Positions 48,163 through 57,632 of a DNA stretch of 64,000 bases are shown here, in pieces. The notes beneath the pieces were generated by a model that had not been told where the DNA came from, did not search any database, and saw only the letters and a program-made list of their open reading frames with translations. The stretch spans positions 767,038,653 to 767,102,652 of the forward strand of contig NC_081414.1 in assembly GCF_030272615.1 (NCBI RefSeq). Reading direction: 5' to 3'. Numbering within the stretch: position 1 is the stretch's first letter; each line of letters starts with the position of its first letter. The position numbers and the translations under genes were made by a program. This DNA is from Cryptomeria japonica. Its lineage: Eukaryota > Streptophyta > Pinopsida > Cupressales > Cupressaceae.

Positions 48163-49791
48163 TAGTATGTAAGACTGAATCATTCTGAAGATTAGATAAT
48201 TAGAAATAAATTTAAAGGAGTTATGACAAGAGGAAGATTGGCAAATGAAGAGGTATGTCTTATTTCTCAAATTGAACCATTATCTATCAATGAGGCATGT
48301 GAAGATAAATTTTGGATTAAAGCTATGGAAGAAGAATTAGGACAAATTCAGAAAAATAAAACCTGGACATTAGTTCCCCAGCCTAAAGATAAAAATGTAA
48401 TTGGAACCAAATGGGTATTTAGAAACAAACTTAATGAAGATGGTAAGGTTGTCAGAAATAAAGCAAGACTAGTGTGTAAGGGATATTCTCAAAAAGAAGG
48501 AGTTAATTACAATGAAACCTTTGCACCGGTAGCCAGAATTGAGGTAGATTATTCTTGGCTTTTGCAGCTCACAAGGATTACAAAGTTTATCAAATGGATA
48601 TTAAATGTGCATTTTTGAATGGAGATCTTGAAGAGGAAGTTTATATTGAACAACCTGATGGATTTTCTTTGACAGATGACAATGATATGGTCTGCAGATT
48701 AAGAAAAGCTTTGTATGGATTGAAACAAGCCCCAAGAGCTTGGTATGCAAGATTGGATAAGTATCTTTTAAAGATTGGTTTTACTAAAGGAAATGCAGAT
48801 AGCAATTTATATTACAAAGTAACTAATGATGACATCTTGATTATTGAAGTATTTGTTGATGATATAATCTTTGGAGGAGAAGATGGATTATGAAAAGAAT
48901 TTTCTCTTGAAATGCAGCAAGAATTTGAAATGTCTATGATTGGAGAAATAAAATTCTTTTTAGGATTGCGGATTTTACAGATTGATAAAGGTATATTTTT
49001 GAGTCAACCTAAGTACCTGAAAGAACTACTTAAGAAATATGGGATGGAGAACTCTAAACCGGTAAGTACACCTATGACTACAAATGACAAATTATCTCAA
49101 AGGGATGAATCCAACTAGATACAAATCTATGATAGGAGGTTTACTATATTTGACACAAACCAGACCTGATATTATGAATGCAGTATGTATAGTTTCTATA
49201 TTTTAGAGTAATCCTAGGGAAAATCATGAATCGGCAGTGAAAAGGATTTTCCGATACTTACAAGGCACAGCAAATCTTGGATTATGGTATCCTAAAGATG
49301 AAAATTTTGATCTATGTGCATATACAGATGCAAATTGGGCAGGAGATGTGGATGATAGAAAAAGCACCATTGGAGGAGCATTCTTTCTTGGAAAAAGATT
49401 AGTCTCTTGGTTAAGTAAGAAATAGAGTTGTACATCTTTATCAACAGCAGAATCAGAATATGTTGTAGTAGCAACAAACTGTACACAGGTACATTGGCTT
49501 AAGCAAATGTTGAAAGACATAAAGGTAAAATGCAAGGAACCTATTACTATATACTGTGATAACACTGCAGCAATTGATATATCTAAAAATCCAGTATTAC
49601 ATTCTAAAACAAAACATGTTTCTATCAAACTGAATTTTCTAAGGGAAAAAGTTGAAGAAAAAGAGATAAAACTAGTTTATGTGAATACTAAAGAACAACT
49701 TGCAGATATTTTCACAAAACCTTTGCCTAAGGAAACTTTTGAGTATCTCGGATATCAGCTCGGAGTCATACCACCACCAGTAGAGACTTAG
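48163..49791 (+). pseudogene. Element D reverse transcriptase and RNase H (degenerate)
   Basis: RT blocks are [44 protein letters not shown] and [12 protein letters not shown] at 48850-48885. RNase H has DANWAGDVDDRKST, IYCDNTAAIDISKNP and IFTKPLPKETFEYL. Breaks are a frame change near 48550 and stops at 48164, 48195, 48891, 49117, 49203 and 49424. The gene ends at 49791 (PPVET), the same end as in element B. Confidence 0.9.
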
Positions 49792-50185
49792 AAAGTTGAT
49801 GATTGTCATCAACCGGCAGAATTAAATGGACAAATCTTTATTCTGGTATTTGATGAGGAAGCTACTTCAAAGGGGGAGTAGTTGGTATATTGAATTGGTT
49901 GATATTTTGTATAAACTTGACCTTTTGTGACTTTGGCATTTGGTGTCAAAGGGGGAGAGATATTGATGGAAAAACACATTAACACATTATGTTTTTGGTG
50001 AGAAAAAGAGATTCTAGGGGAGAGATTTTGAGAAAAACACATTTAAGAAGAAATTGGTATGAAAGATTGGTATTGTTACTCCCAGGGGGAGAAATGGAGA
50101 TTGTTGGTTTTTGTATTTGCATTTCTGTTTTAGCATTGTGATGGTTTTTCCATCTTGTGTTGCCATCAATGCCAAAGGGGGAGAT

Positions 50186-51245
50186 TGTTGGTATTTTGGT
50201 ATGGTTTTGTCATTGATATCAACACCTACTGAATACACCTACTTTGGAGATCCAGCAACATTCACCGGCAAGCAGTAATCCGTGCAATAGTTACTAGTAT
50301 ATGGTTAACCAGCAGGATATAATGTTCACCGATACCTGGAATGACATGGAAGACACTTGGTAATGTTGAAGACATCATGTGGACACTTTATTTTGAAGTA
50401 ATAATCATTGGTATATTCATATTTGCATATTTGCTTTTACCGGCAAATAGGTCCGGGTTATCTAGGGTTACACCGACAGGTTTATCTTTTCCAGATCAGC
50501 ATGGCACGCTATGGAGATGATTTATTATTGTTGTAAATGCATTAAGATGACATGTTTAATCAGTTATTGCATCGGATATTATATTATTTGTAAAATATTT
50601 TTATTGTAATATCTTGTAGAGCCAACCTACTAAAATTGGTCTTAGGGTATGGTATAAATGTAAGATCTTATTTGTAAGATCAAGTGTGGAATGTGAAAAA
50701 GATTTAAGTGGAGGTATATGCGAGATCAAGTAGAGGCATACATGAAGACATCATTTGAAGGTGAAGTTAGGTTTTTGTAGAAGCATATCAACATTACACT
50801 GGTATTGAATCTAGCATATGAAGATGCAATTTTGTGTAGTACATTCTTATTGGATTTGACCATCCAACTATAGTCAGTGTGACTCCCATTTGTGATTGAG
50901 CAATGAGCTCTAGGCTATTGGCCTTTCTGTATGTGCAGACCCCTCTTTGTACACTTACTATCTGCAGTAGTATCATCTGATTGTGGGTAAGGTTTCCCAC
51001 TGTAGTTTTTCCCCTTAAAGGGTTTCCATGTACAAATATTGGTGTCATGTGTTGTGGATGACTTTATGTTTATGTTTCATGCATTAATCCTTACCAATAT
51101 AGCAATTTACTGTTAACATTGTCTACTGGCATACTTAACTGGTTTACCGGTATTAAGTATTAAGTTAGTTAATTAGTTTTTGGTTTGAATTTATTAGACA
51201 ACTGATTCACCCCCCCCCCCTCTCAGCTGTCTCCGGGACCTAACA
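50186..51245 (+). repeat. Element D 3' LTR
   Basis: Matches 44538-45598 with scattered, mainly C-to-T and G-to-A, differences. Ends GGGACCTAACA, then cttgt. Confidence 0.94.
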
Positions 51246-51440
51246 CTTGTAACACAACTCAAGTTTCATATCAACTTGTAACACAACTCAAGTTTCACAT
51301 CCATATCAACTTGTGAAACAACTCAAGTTCCACAATTAATGTAGCTTGTAAAACAACTCAAGCTCCACAAATCATATCAAACACATTCATATCACAAACC
51401 ACATCGTATCAAATTTGCATCAAATCTATATCAACTTGAA
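51246..51440. repeat. Degenerate aacttgtaacacaactcaag repeat, right of element D
   Basis: About four degenerate units with acttgtaacacaactcaagt-type cores, continuing the series left of element D. Confidence 0.75.
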
Positions 51441-51599
51441 AAATCACAAATCAAATCAAGTTATATCAAAACTCATATTGGACAACTCATCAAAACAATG
51501 ACAGCAGACATGCGGACTGACAAATTGCACTTATCCCGATAGAACCAACATCAAACCTTCAAATTTTCATCATTCACAAATCACACTATACCAAAAAAA

Positions 51600-52070
51600 A
51601 TTCCTATGCGCTAAAAAATCTTGTCTACGTGCTAAACTGCTTACCATGCGCTACACTGTCCTCGCTAAGCGCTACCCAATCTTCCCTATGTGCTAGAAAA
51701 AACCTATGCACTACCCTTTTCTTCCTAAGTGCCACCTCACTTATCCTAAGTGCTACATTAGCCTATGCGCTATTCTATCTTTCTTTTGAGCTGCACACCT
51801 ATCCCTATGCACTAGGTCATACCTACGCGCTATCTAACCCTACCTAGGCAACCTCCTAGAAACCCTATGTGCTAGGTATCTCCCATGCACTACCTATTTT
51901 ACCCACTGCTCTACCTTGTGATCCTGGTGTGCTAACCTAATCCAATGCACTATCCTAACCTATCGATGTGCTACCCTACTCTTTTCGGACTCTACCCTAT
52001 TTTATTCAACCCGACACACAACAAAATCTATCATATGCGCTATTTCTTGACCTCGAGGCACTAAAACGGC
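51600..52070 (-). repeat. TAGCGCAT-type array behind the antisense promoter
   Basis: About 18 copies appear here as atgcgcta, atgcacta, atgtgcta, aagtgcta, acgtgcta and similar, that is, TAGCGCAT and its CpG-loss variants on the minus strand. It lies in the first 500 nt of the antisense gene's intron. Confidence 0.82.
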
Positions 52071-52110
52071 CAAATAAAAAATCAAAAAGGGGTCAAAAAC
52101 TTTGACTTAC

Positions 52111-52185
52111 TGGTGGTCCATACATGATGGGCCTTCGATACCTCTGCACGTGCTCGAATCGATGAGTAGAATATAGAATCAGCAT
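52111..52185 (-). pseudogene. Antisense PMD gene of element C, exon 1
   Basis: The likely start is ATG 52185 (MLILYSTHRFEHVQRY), because a TATA box at 52261-52270 would put transcription start near 52235. An upstream in-frame ATG at 52317 would lie before the TATA box. The exon ends ...RRPIMYGPP at a CCA|GTAAGTC donor. It is short (25 codons) and open in this copy. It joins in phase to exon 2 at 44369. Confidence 0.7.
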
Positions 52186-52260
52186 GTTGACTTCTCTCCA
52201 AGTGTCACTTTCTCTCAAGTCAACAAGCACAAATGAGAAACAAAAAGAAATCACTTTTTC

Positions 52261-52270
52261 CCTTTTATAG
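52261..52270 (-). promoter_or_regulatory. TATA box of the antisense PMD gene
   Basis: The minus strand reads CTATAAAAGG, a textbook plant TATA box. It lies about 85 bp before the chosen ATG and 320 bp from the 3' LTR, and points away from the LTR. Confidence 0.7.
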
Positions 52271-52576
52271 GGTAAATCAAAATTAGGGTTCCGTAGAGGA
52301 ACGTAAAAATTGCTCATGGTCTCATATCAAACCCTTGCAAACATCATTATCGAGAGATGAATCAACTTCTCGCATTCAACATAGACAAAAATTTACAAAG
52401 CAATCAAAACACATCAAATTTTCAACATTTTAATTCATCTCCCAAGGGGGCATTATCAGCATTGTTTATCAAATCTGGGGCATGACATAAACATCTTGAC
52501 ATAAAAAAACTGATCATAACCAAATCATGACAAAACATCATTTTCTTCGAATCAACATTTGCACACATGTCACTTC

Positions 52577-52590
52577 AAAGAGGGGCAAAA
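52577..52590 (+). promoter_or_regulatory. Element C polypurine tract
   Basis: aaagaggggcaaaa lies directly before the 3' LTR, where plus-strand cDNA synthesis would start. Confidence 0.85.
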
Positions 52591-54061
52591 TGTAGACATA
52601 TAAAAATGACCATATTCCTGAATGAATATTTTATGTTCATTCCTCTATTTTAGTTCAATCTAGTTTAACTAAATTACCCACTTTCCTCTATTTAATTAAG
52701 TAAATTATTCAATTTATTTAGTTAAATTCACTTAAGCCCTTTTCATCATTTAATTAAATAAATTATTTTATTTTGTTAAATCCCTTCTTCTTACCTTTAA
52801 ATTAAATTTACATTTAATTAATAATCTACCCCAATTGAATAAATCTAATTTATTCAATTTCCCAAATTGCAACCAAATTGAAATAAAATAATTTATTTTA
52901 ATTAATTCTATTTTCCCTCATCCACTTGCAAAATCATACATCTCCCACTTGCATCCTAAACCCTATTCCTAATTTCTTCTAGAATCCATCTAATCCTAAT
53001 CAATTAACCCTAAACCCATCCATTATCCCTTTTCCCTAAATTTGAGAAGGTCACTTCTCAAATTTGGAGTAAAGTCTTCAAAAGGCATTAAAGCCTTTAT
53101 CCATTCAACAAGCTAACTTGTTGAATACCCCCAAATTTGGAAAGACCCTTACAAATTTGTCCCCAAAGTCTTCAAACCATTAATGGTTAACTAACCCTTA
53201 ATGGTATGGTTAGAGACTTTTTTACTAGCTTAACCTCCATCTAACCCAAGGGTCTCATCAAGCATTTATTTCTTTGACCATAGTTATTCCTTTAACCTTT
53301 GCACAAGAGTTTACCTCTTGGGTAAAAGCTTTATCCAATGGATAACCCTAACCTAACCTTAACCCTTACCTCCTAGGGTAACCATGAGGTATTCTCAAGC
53401 ATTTAATGCTTCTTACCTCTCCTCTCAACCAGCCTTATGCTGACAATTGTCACCATTTCATTGGTGAAAATTGAAAACATGGATTGACAACTTTCAAACT
53501 TGACCCTTGATTAACTCTTTCAATCCTAGCCATCCATTGTCCTATTTTTACTATAAATAGAGCTCTCATTCCTCCATTTTATCATCCATGCAAGCTTTTA
53601 GTATCTCATTTATGCTCAATTTTATTAACACATCTAGCCTCTTTTTATAGGAATTAATCTAATAAGCATTTTAGACTATTTCCTTTACCATTAGCTTAAC
53701 TCATAAACTAGTATATCATGTTAGGATAGTATTGCTACTAATCTTATCATCTTATAATCTAGATTATTTCATTTGTAGAATCATGCATAGATAGGATGCA
53801 TTTTCATAGCTAAAACAATCATAATCATCCCTCGTTCTTGCATTTGTCATCCCTAAGCCACTTTGCTTAGTGATCTGAGAGAAAAGGCATTGGCTTGAGG
53901 GACCTTGTGAGATAGAGAACCATGGAACCAACCTTGGGAAGTTGAGTCATCCTTCATGACTCCATAACTTGCACCAAGAAGTCTTGTGGGTGTGTGGATA
54001 AGCCTCTTGGAGCTTCATTTTTCACATTTTAAGTTTCATAGCCCCACTTTTCCTGCATACA
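52591..54061 (+). repeat. Element C 3' LTR
   Basis: 1,471 bp, TGTAGACATA to TGCATACA, followed by cttac (54062-54066). It keeps the TATA box actataaatagag at 53550-53562 that is mutated in the 5' LTR. Confidence 0.94.
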
Positions 54062-54066
54062 CTTAC

Positions 54067-54664
54067 CAATTTCATGTATGCTATCTGAATGTAGACATCT
54101 TGGCAAATGTTGAAAACCATCACATGTAGCACAAGAACCTTTCAAACACATCATCTTATAATAAATGCAACCATCATCTCTTTTACATAACACACTTGAA
54201 ATAAATTCTCTTTGTGACTTAGGAGGTGGTTGTATATTGCAATCCTACAAAACATCGTTAGTGTCCAAAGTACAACATATATGACGATAAATATCATAGT
54301 GCATGGAAAATTTAATATGAATTCCTACAACAACATGTGGTACGTACATGATTAATATTAACATAAAAAGGTTTTTCCATTTCAAAAAATGTTTGACTAA
54401 TTCTTATTTGGGGAAATGTTTGAAGGAATCATTCATTAAATTTTGTTTGTCTCATATCCAAATAGTGTTTGGCATGTGGTCACAATTTCTAGATCCAATT
54501 CTCCTTCTAACAAAATATCTTTGCTTAGGTGAAACCCTTGTGTTGTCGTGCCAAAAATTTTCAATTAATGTTCTTAGTGCATCAACAACAACCTTGTCTT
54601 TTCATGGTAACTATCTACTCGAGAATGCCCGAAGAGAATTATTATTAGGATCCTCTATTGTGTC
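54067..54664 (-). pseudogene. Middle exons of the old minus-strand gene
   Basis: Read from 54664 (after an AGGCAG acceptor), the frame gives VVVDALRTLIENFWHDNTRV and SPKQRYFVRRRIGSRNCDHM (about 54480-54590), then with stops DKQNLMNDSFKHF. From an acceptor TTTTGTAG at about 54245 it gives DCNIQPPPKSQREF, VLCKRDDGC, MMCLKGSCATCDGF and LPRCLHSDSIHEIGKK, a Cys-rich zinc-like region. The target duplication cttac falls inside IGKK, so this joins directly to 16127 once element C is removed. I cannot name the family; homologous layout (helical N-part, Cys cluster, then DFSENY core) is recalled from uncharacterised animal proteins. Confidence 0.6.
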
Positions 54665-54706
54665 CTGCCTATCAAATGTTTTAAGTAATGTTGTTCTACT
54701 TATGAT

Positions 54707-55808
54707 TGTTGGCTTGATGATGATTGTAATGAATGACTTCATATGTTGTCATCGATGGAACATGTACACACACACACATATGTTCACATTGTCTACTAGT
54801 ATTACTTCTAAAAGTTACTTGTATTGCAATTGGTATTAGAAGTTTAGTTTATGATGGTGTCAAACCGGTATATGCAAGAAATAACTTGACATCAAATTGA
54901 AGATCCAACGGAGATCATCAAAGAAGCAATGGAGGACAATCGGTTTACATGTTCAGAAAGGTTAACTCCAATCGGTATCGGTGTTCCAACTGGTATTCAT
55001 TGATTGTGTGATGAGTTATCACCAATCGTGATTAGTTACCCTAACCAACAAATTTTGGCAGCAATTTGTGATGAGTTATGTTTGATTGTCTAGATACACT
55101 GCACTTAGGAAATTATGATATGATTTCCAAAGCCGACATGAAATATAAATGTTTATATAATGACATTATGATGAACTCTTTTGGATATATGATATGAGAT
55201 GATTTGATGCAAATATAGAAGTGTTAAGTTGTTGAAGGCATTGCAGAGTATGTTGGTGATGGAGTTTTGAGTGTGCAGAAGAGGATCTATTCAAGCAAGT
55301 TGTGCTACTTCTAGATCACACCACCTGTTGTTTTCTAATAACTACAACAATCAAATCCTCTAACCAGGTAAGTTCTAACAAGATTAATTGTACAAATCCT
55401 TTAACAAGGTGATCCATTAGTTTGGATTCAGAAATCCTCTACCGAGGTTACTCCTGACAGGGTACTGTCTTTAACTGGGTATAGCTCCTAATAGATCTTT
55501 GGGATATTTAACAGGTTTCGCTTCTAGCAGAGCACTTTTGTAGACCTTAACCGGTCAGTTACTTATTATAGCAGATAGTTAACTTGCGAGTCCCATCTCA
55601 CCATGGTTTTTCCCATTTAGGTTTTCCACATATAAACACTTGTGTTATGGTGGATCTTTTACTAATTGTGGATGCTTTAATATCATTTTGGATTGCATGC
55701 ATAGTGTTTAGTAAACTAGTTAAATATCTCTATTGGTCAATGTTTAAATTAGTATTATTTTTGGTGTCACTAATTCACCCCCCCTCATAGTGCTTCATAA
55801 GTCTATCA
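54707..55808 (+). repeat. Element H 5' LTR
   Basis: About 1.1 kb. It has an acacacacacacata microsatellite near 54769 and the cacccccc tract about 35 bp before its end. The start is inferred. Confidence 0.72.
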
Positions 55809-55870
55809 ATTGGTATTGGAGTCTAACTTCTTTAAGGCTTAATCTCTTGGAAGGGAACCCTAAAGAAACC

Positions 55871-56435
55871 ATGGGGGATATGAGCTACTTTGAGATGGCT
55901 AGAGTGCTTGAAGCTACTAGGGATGAGCTTGAAAACTTAAGGATCAGATTTAAAGCTTCACAAGTCAAAAGGAGAGAGCCGACTGAATAACTATTGGAAA
56001 TATCTAATAGTAGTTCTTCAGATGAAGCTAACATTGATGCATTAGCTGAAGAAGTTGAAAAATTTAATGGTGAAAAGCTAAATCTAAGAAGAGAGTTAGA
56101 ATCCCTAACTATCTGCATGAGTCAAGAGTTGGAAGCTAGGAGGGCAGCTGAAGACCTTGTCAAAGAAAGAGATCATGAAATTGCTAAGATCAAATGAGAG
56201 AATGAAACCTTGCATGAGAATTGGCATGCTGAAAAAGAAGAAAAAGAGGCTTTGCAACTAGATCTTGAAATGACATCATCCCTAAGAGAGACTATTTCAA
56301 AAGACAATGAAGATCTTACCAGAGAGCTCACCAAGGCTAATGGAAAGCTGGAAAAGTTCAATAAAAGTTCTACCATGTTGGATGAGCAGATTCAATTACA
56401 AAGGATGAAAGGTGATACATTTGGACTAGGTTTTC
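55871..56435 (+). pseudogene. Element H gag coiled-coil fragment
   Basis: ATG at 55871 (MGDMSYFEMARVLEATRDEL) opens a heptad-rich gag that resembles the first half of the gag of element F, including STMLDEQIQL near the end. Stops are at 55988 and 56195. The zinc-knuckle part is missing because the interior is deleted into the 3' LTR. Confidence 0.78.
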
Positions 56436-56908
56436 TAATCACTACAACAGTCAAATCCCCTAACCGAGTAAGCTCTAACAAGCTTCATTGTTCAAATCCT
56501 TTAACAAGGTGATCCATTAGTTTGGATTCAGAAATCCTCTACCAAGGTTACTCCTAACAAGGTACTACCTTTAACAGGGTATAGCTCCAAACAAACCTTT
56601 GGGATCTTTAACAGGATTCACTCCTAGCATAGCACTTTTGTAGACCTTAACCAATCAGTTACCTATTACTGCAGATAGTTAACTTGTGACTCCCATCTCA
56701 CCGTGGTTTTTCCCATTTGGGTTTTCCACGTATAAATACTTGTATTATGGTGGATGTTTTATTGATTATGGATGCATTAATATCATTTTAGATTGCATGC
56801 ATACTATTTAGTAAACTAGTTAAGTATATATACCGGTTAGTGTTTAAAGTAGAATTGTTTTTGGTGTCACTAATTCACCCCCCCTCTTAGTGCTTTATAA
56901 GTCTATCA
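56436..56908 (+). repeat. Element H 3' LTR, 5'-truncated
   Basis: The last ~470 bp of the LTR, starting at ctaatcactacaacag, matching 55338-55808 with scattered substitutions. Confidence 0.85.
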
Positions 56909-56925
56909 ATGTTTAATGACTTACT

Positions 56926-57583
56926 TGTTTTTCTTATCAAACGATCATTTTTTTATTTTCTTTTTCATTATGGTTGATGTAATAACACATCAAGTAACAT
57001 TAGAATCCTTAGTATGTGATTTTAAACCAATATTTTGATATGCATCAAATAGATTTCTCACAATAGTTCTTTCGCTATTCCTTTCGAATGATCTTAGGCC
57101 TAAAATTTTCATTGTCTCTCTAGAATTCAAATTTTTTATCATTTCAACAATTGATTGGCATCTTCCAGTTTGATTTAATTTTTCAAAATAGTTTTTCCAT
57201 ATTTTTTTAACCATTCTCCTACAAGTTCGTTCATTCATTTTATTGGGCATTGGCTTAAAAATATTCTCATCGATGTCAATTAGATACTTTGGTTTCCTAC
57301 GAATGATTCTAGAAGGTGTTAACATCTGTGCATTGTGTGCATTAGGTACATTCCTCGCATCAAATAGAGTCAGTGTATGTTCATCATTGCATGCATTAGG
57401 TACATTCATTTCATTAGGTTCATACGGTAAATCAAATATTGTTGGTGCATCTTCATCATTTGTTTGATTATTCATTGTGATCTCTTCTTCAATTGCATTA
57501 TGTTCATTTCGTAAATCAAAATGAGATGTTGAGGACGACGTACCTTCTTGTCCCATTTCTCTTATATCATGTAATTTCTTCAT
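56926..57583 (-). pseudogene. First coding exon of the old minus-strand gene
   Basis: ATG 57583 opens MKKLHDIREMGQEG; a TAA lies 12 nt upstream in frame, which supports this start. The exon has a Ser/Asp/Asn-rich beginning, repeated VPNA words, a basic TPSRIIRRKPKYLIDIDENI stretch and RRMVKKIWKNYFEKLNQTG. The long open stretch ends at 56990 with a TGA; the exon then likely ends at a donor near 56930 (CAA|GTAAGTC). Element H lies in the following intron and element E was inserted 49 bp upstream of the ATG. No domain recognised. Confidence 0.55.
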
Positions 57584-57632
57584 ACTATGCCTTTATCTTT
57601 CCTTTTCAGCCTTTCATTGTTCCACCGTTCCT

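Larger units (their letters stand above)
44538..51245 (+). mobile_element. Element D: complete Ty1/copia element inside element C
   Basis: LTRs at 44538-45598 and 50186-51245 (about 1,060 bp) begin TGTTGGTATTTTGG and end GGGACCTAACA. A right flank cttgt (51246-51250) matches the left flank only if a tgt at the left edge was lost, giving the merged acttgttgg. Order is primer site, gag, protease, integrase, RT, RNase H and polypurine tract (ccaaagggggagat, 50172-50185). LTRs differ at a few percent by eye. It is the same family as element B, and all coding regions have stops. The element is not inside pol; it lies in the intron of the antisense gene. Confidence 0.95.
44370..52110 (-). other. 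Intron of the antisense PMD gene, now containing element D
   Basis: Donor CCA|GTAAGTC at 52110 and acceptor TTTGACAG| at 44370, read on the minus strand. Without element D the intron is about 1.03 kb. Joining the exons keeps phase: ...MYGPP from exon 1 and EHLGVVQSHE from exon 2. Confidence 0.75.
16133..54061 (+). mobile_element. Element C: Ty3/gypsy, Tat/Ogre-like, with nested insertions and an antisense gene
   Basis: Matching LTRs at 16133-17599 and 52591-54061 are flanked by cttac on both sides. Plus-strand pol order is protease, RT, RNase H, a second RNase H, then integrase, which is the Ty3/gypsy order with the dual RNase H of the Tat lineage. Subtracting nested F (12.8 kb) and D (6.7 kb) leaves about 18.4 kb, in the range of Ogre-like elements. 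The leader is long (about 3.1 kb after removing F). Between pol and the 3' LTR is a minus-strand PMD gene. LTRs differ at a few percent of positions by eye, and all coding regions are broken, so it is an old copy. It is inserted in the old minus-strand gene. Confidence 0.93.
54707..56908 (+). mobile_element. Element H: short non-autonomous LTR relic
   Basis: Sequence at 55338-55808 is repeated at about 56436-56908, ending gtctatca in both. A primer-like attggtattggag follows the first. The full LTR probably starts at 54707 (TGTTGGCTTGATG), with candidate flanks atgat (54702-54706) and atgtt (56909-56913), four of five matching. The interior is only about 630 bp of gag coiled coil and runs straight into a 3' LTR that lacks its first ~630 bp. 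It is inserted in an intron of the old minus-strand gene. Confidence 0.78.

Noticed and set aside
52186-52317. Longer N-terminus of the antisense gene from ATG 52317
   Set aside because: It would include the TATA box in the coding region; the ATG at 52185 lies where a transcript from that box would begin.
54769-54782. acacac microsatellite as a functional signal
   Set aside because: Short simple repeat within the H LTR, no further support.
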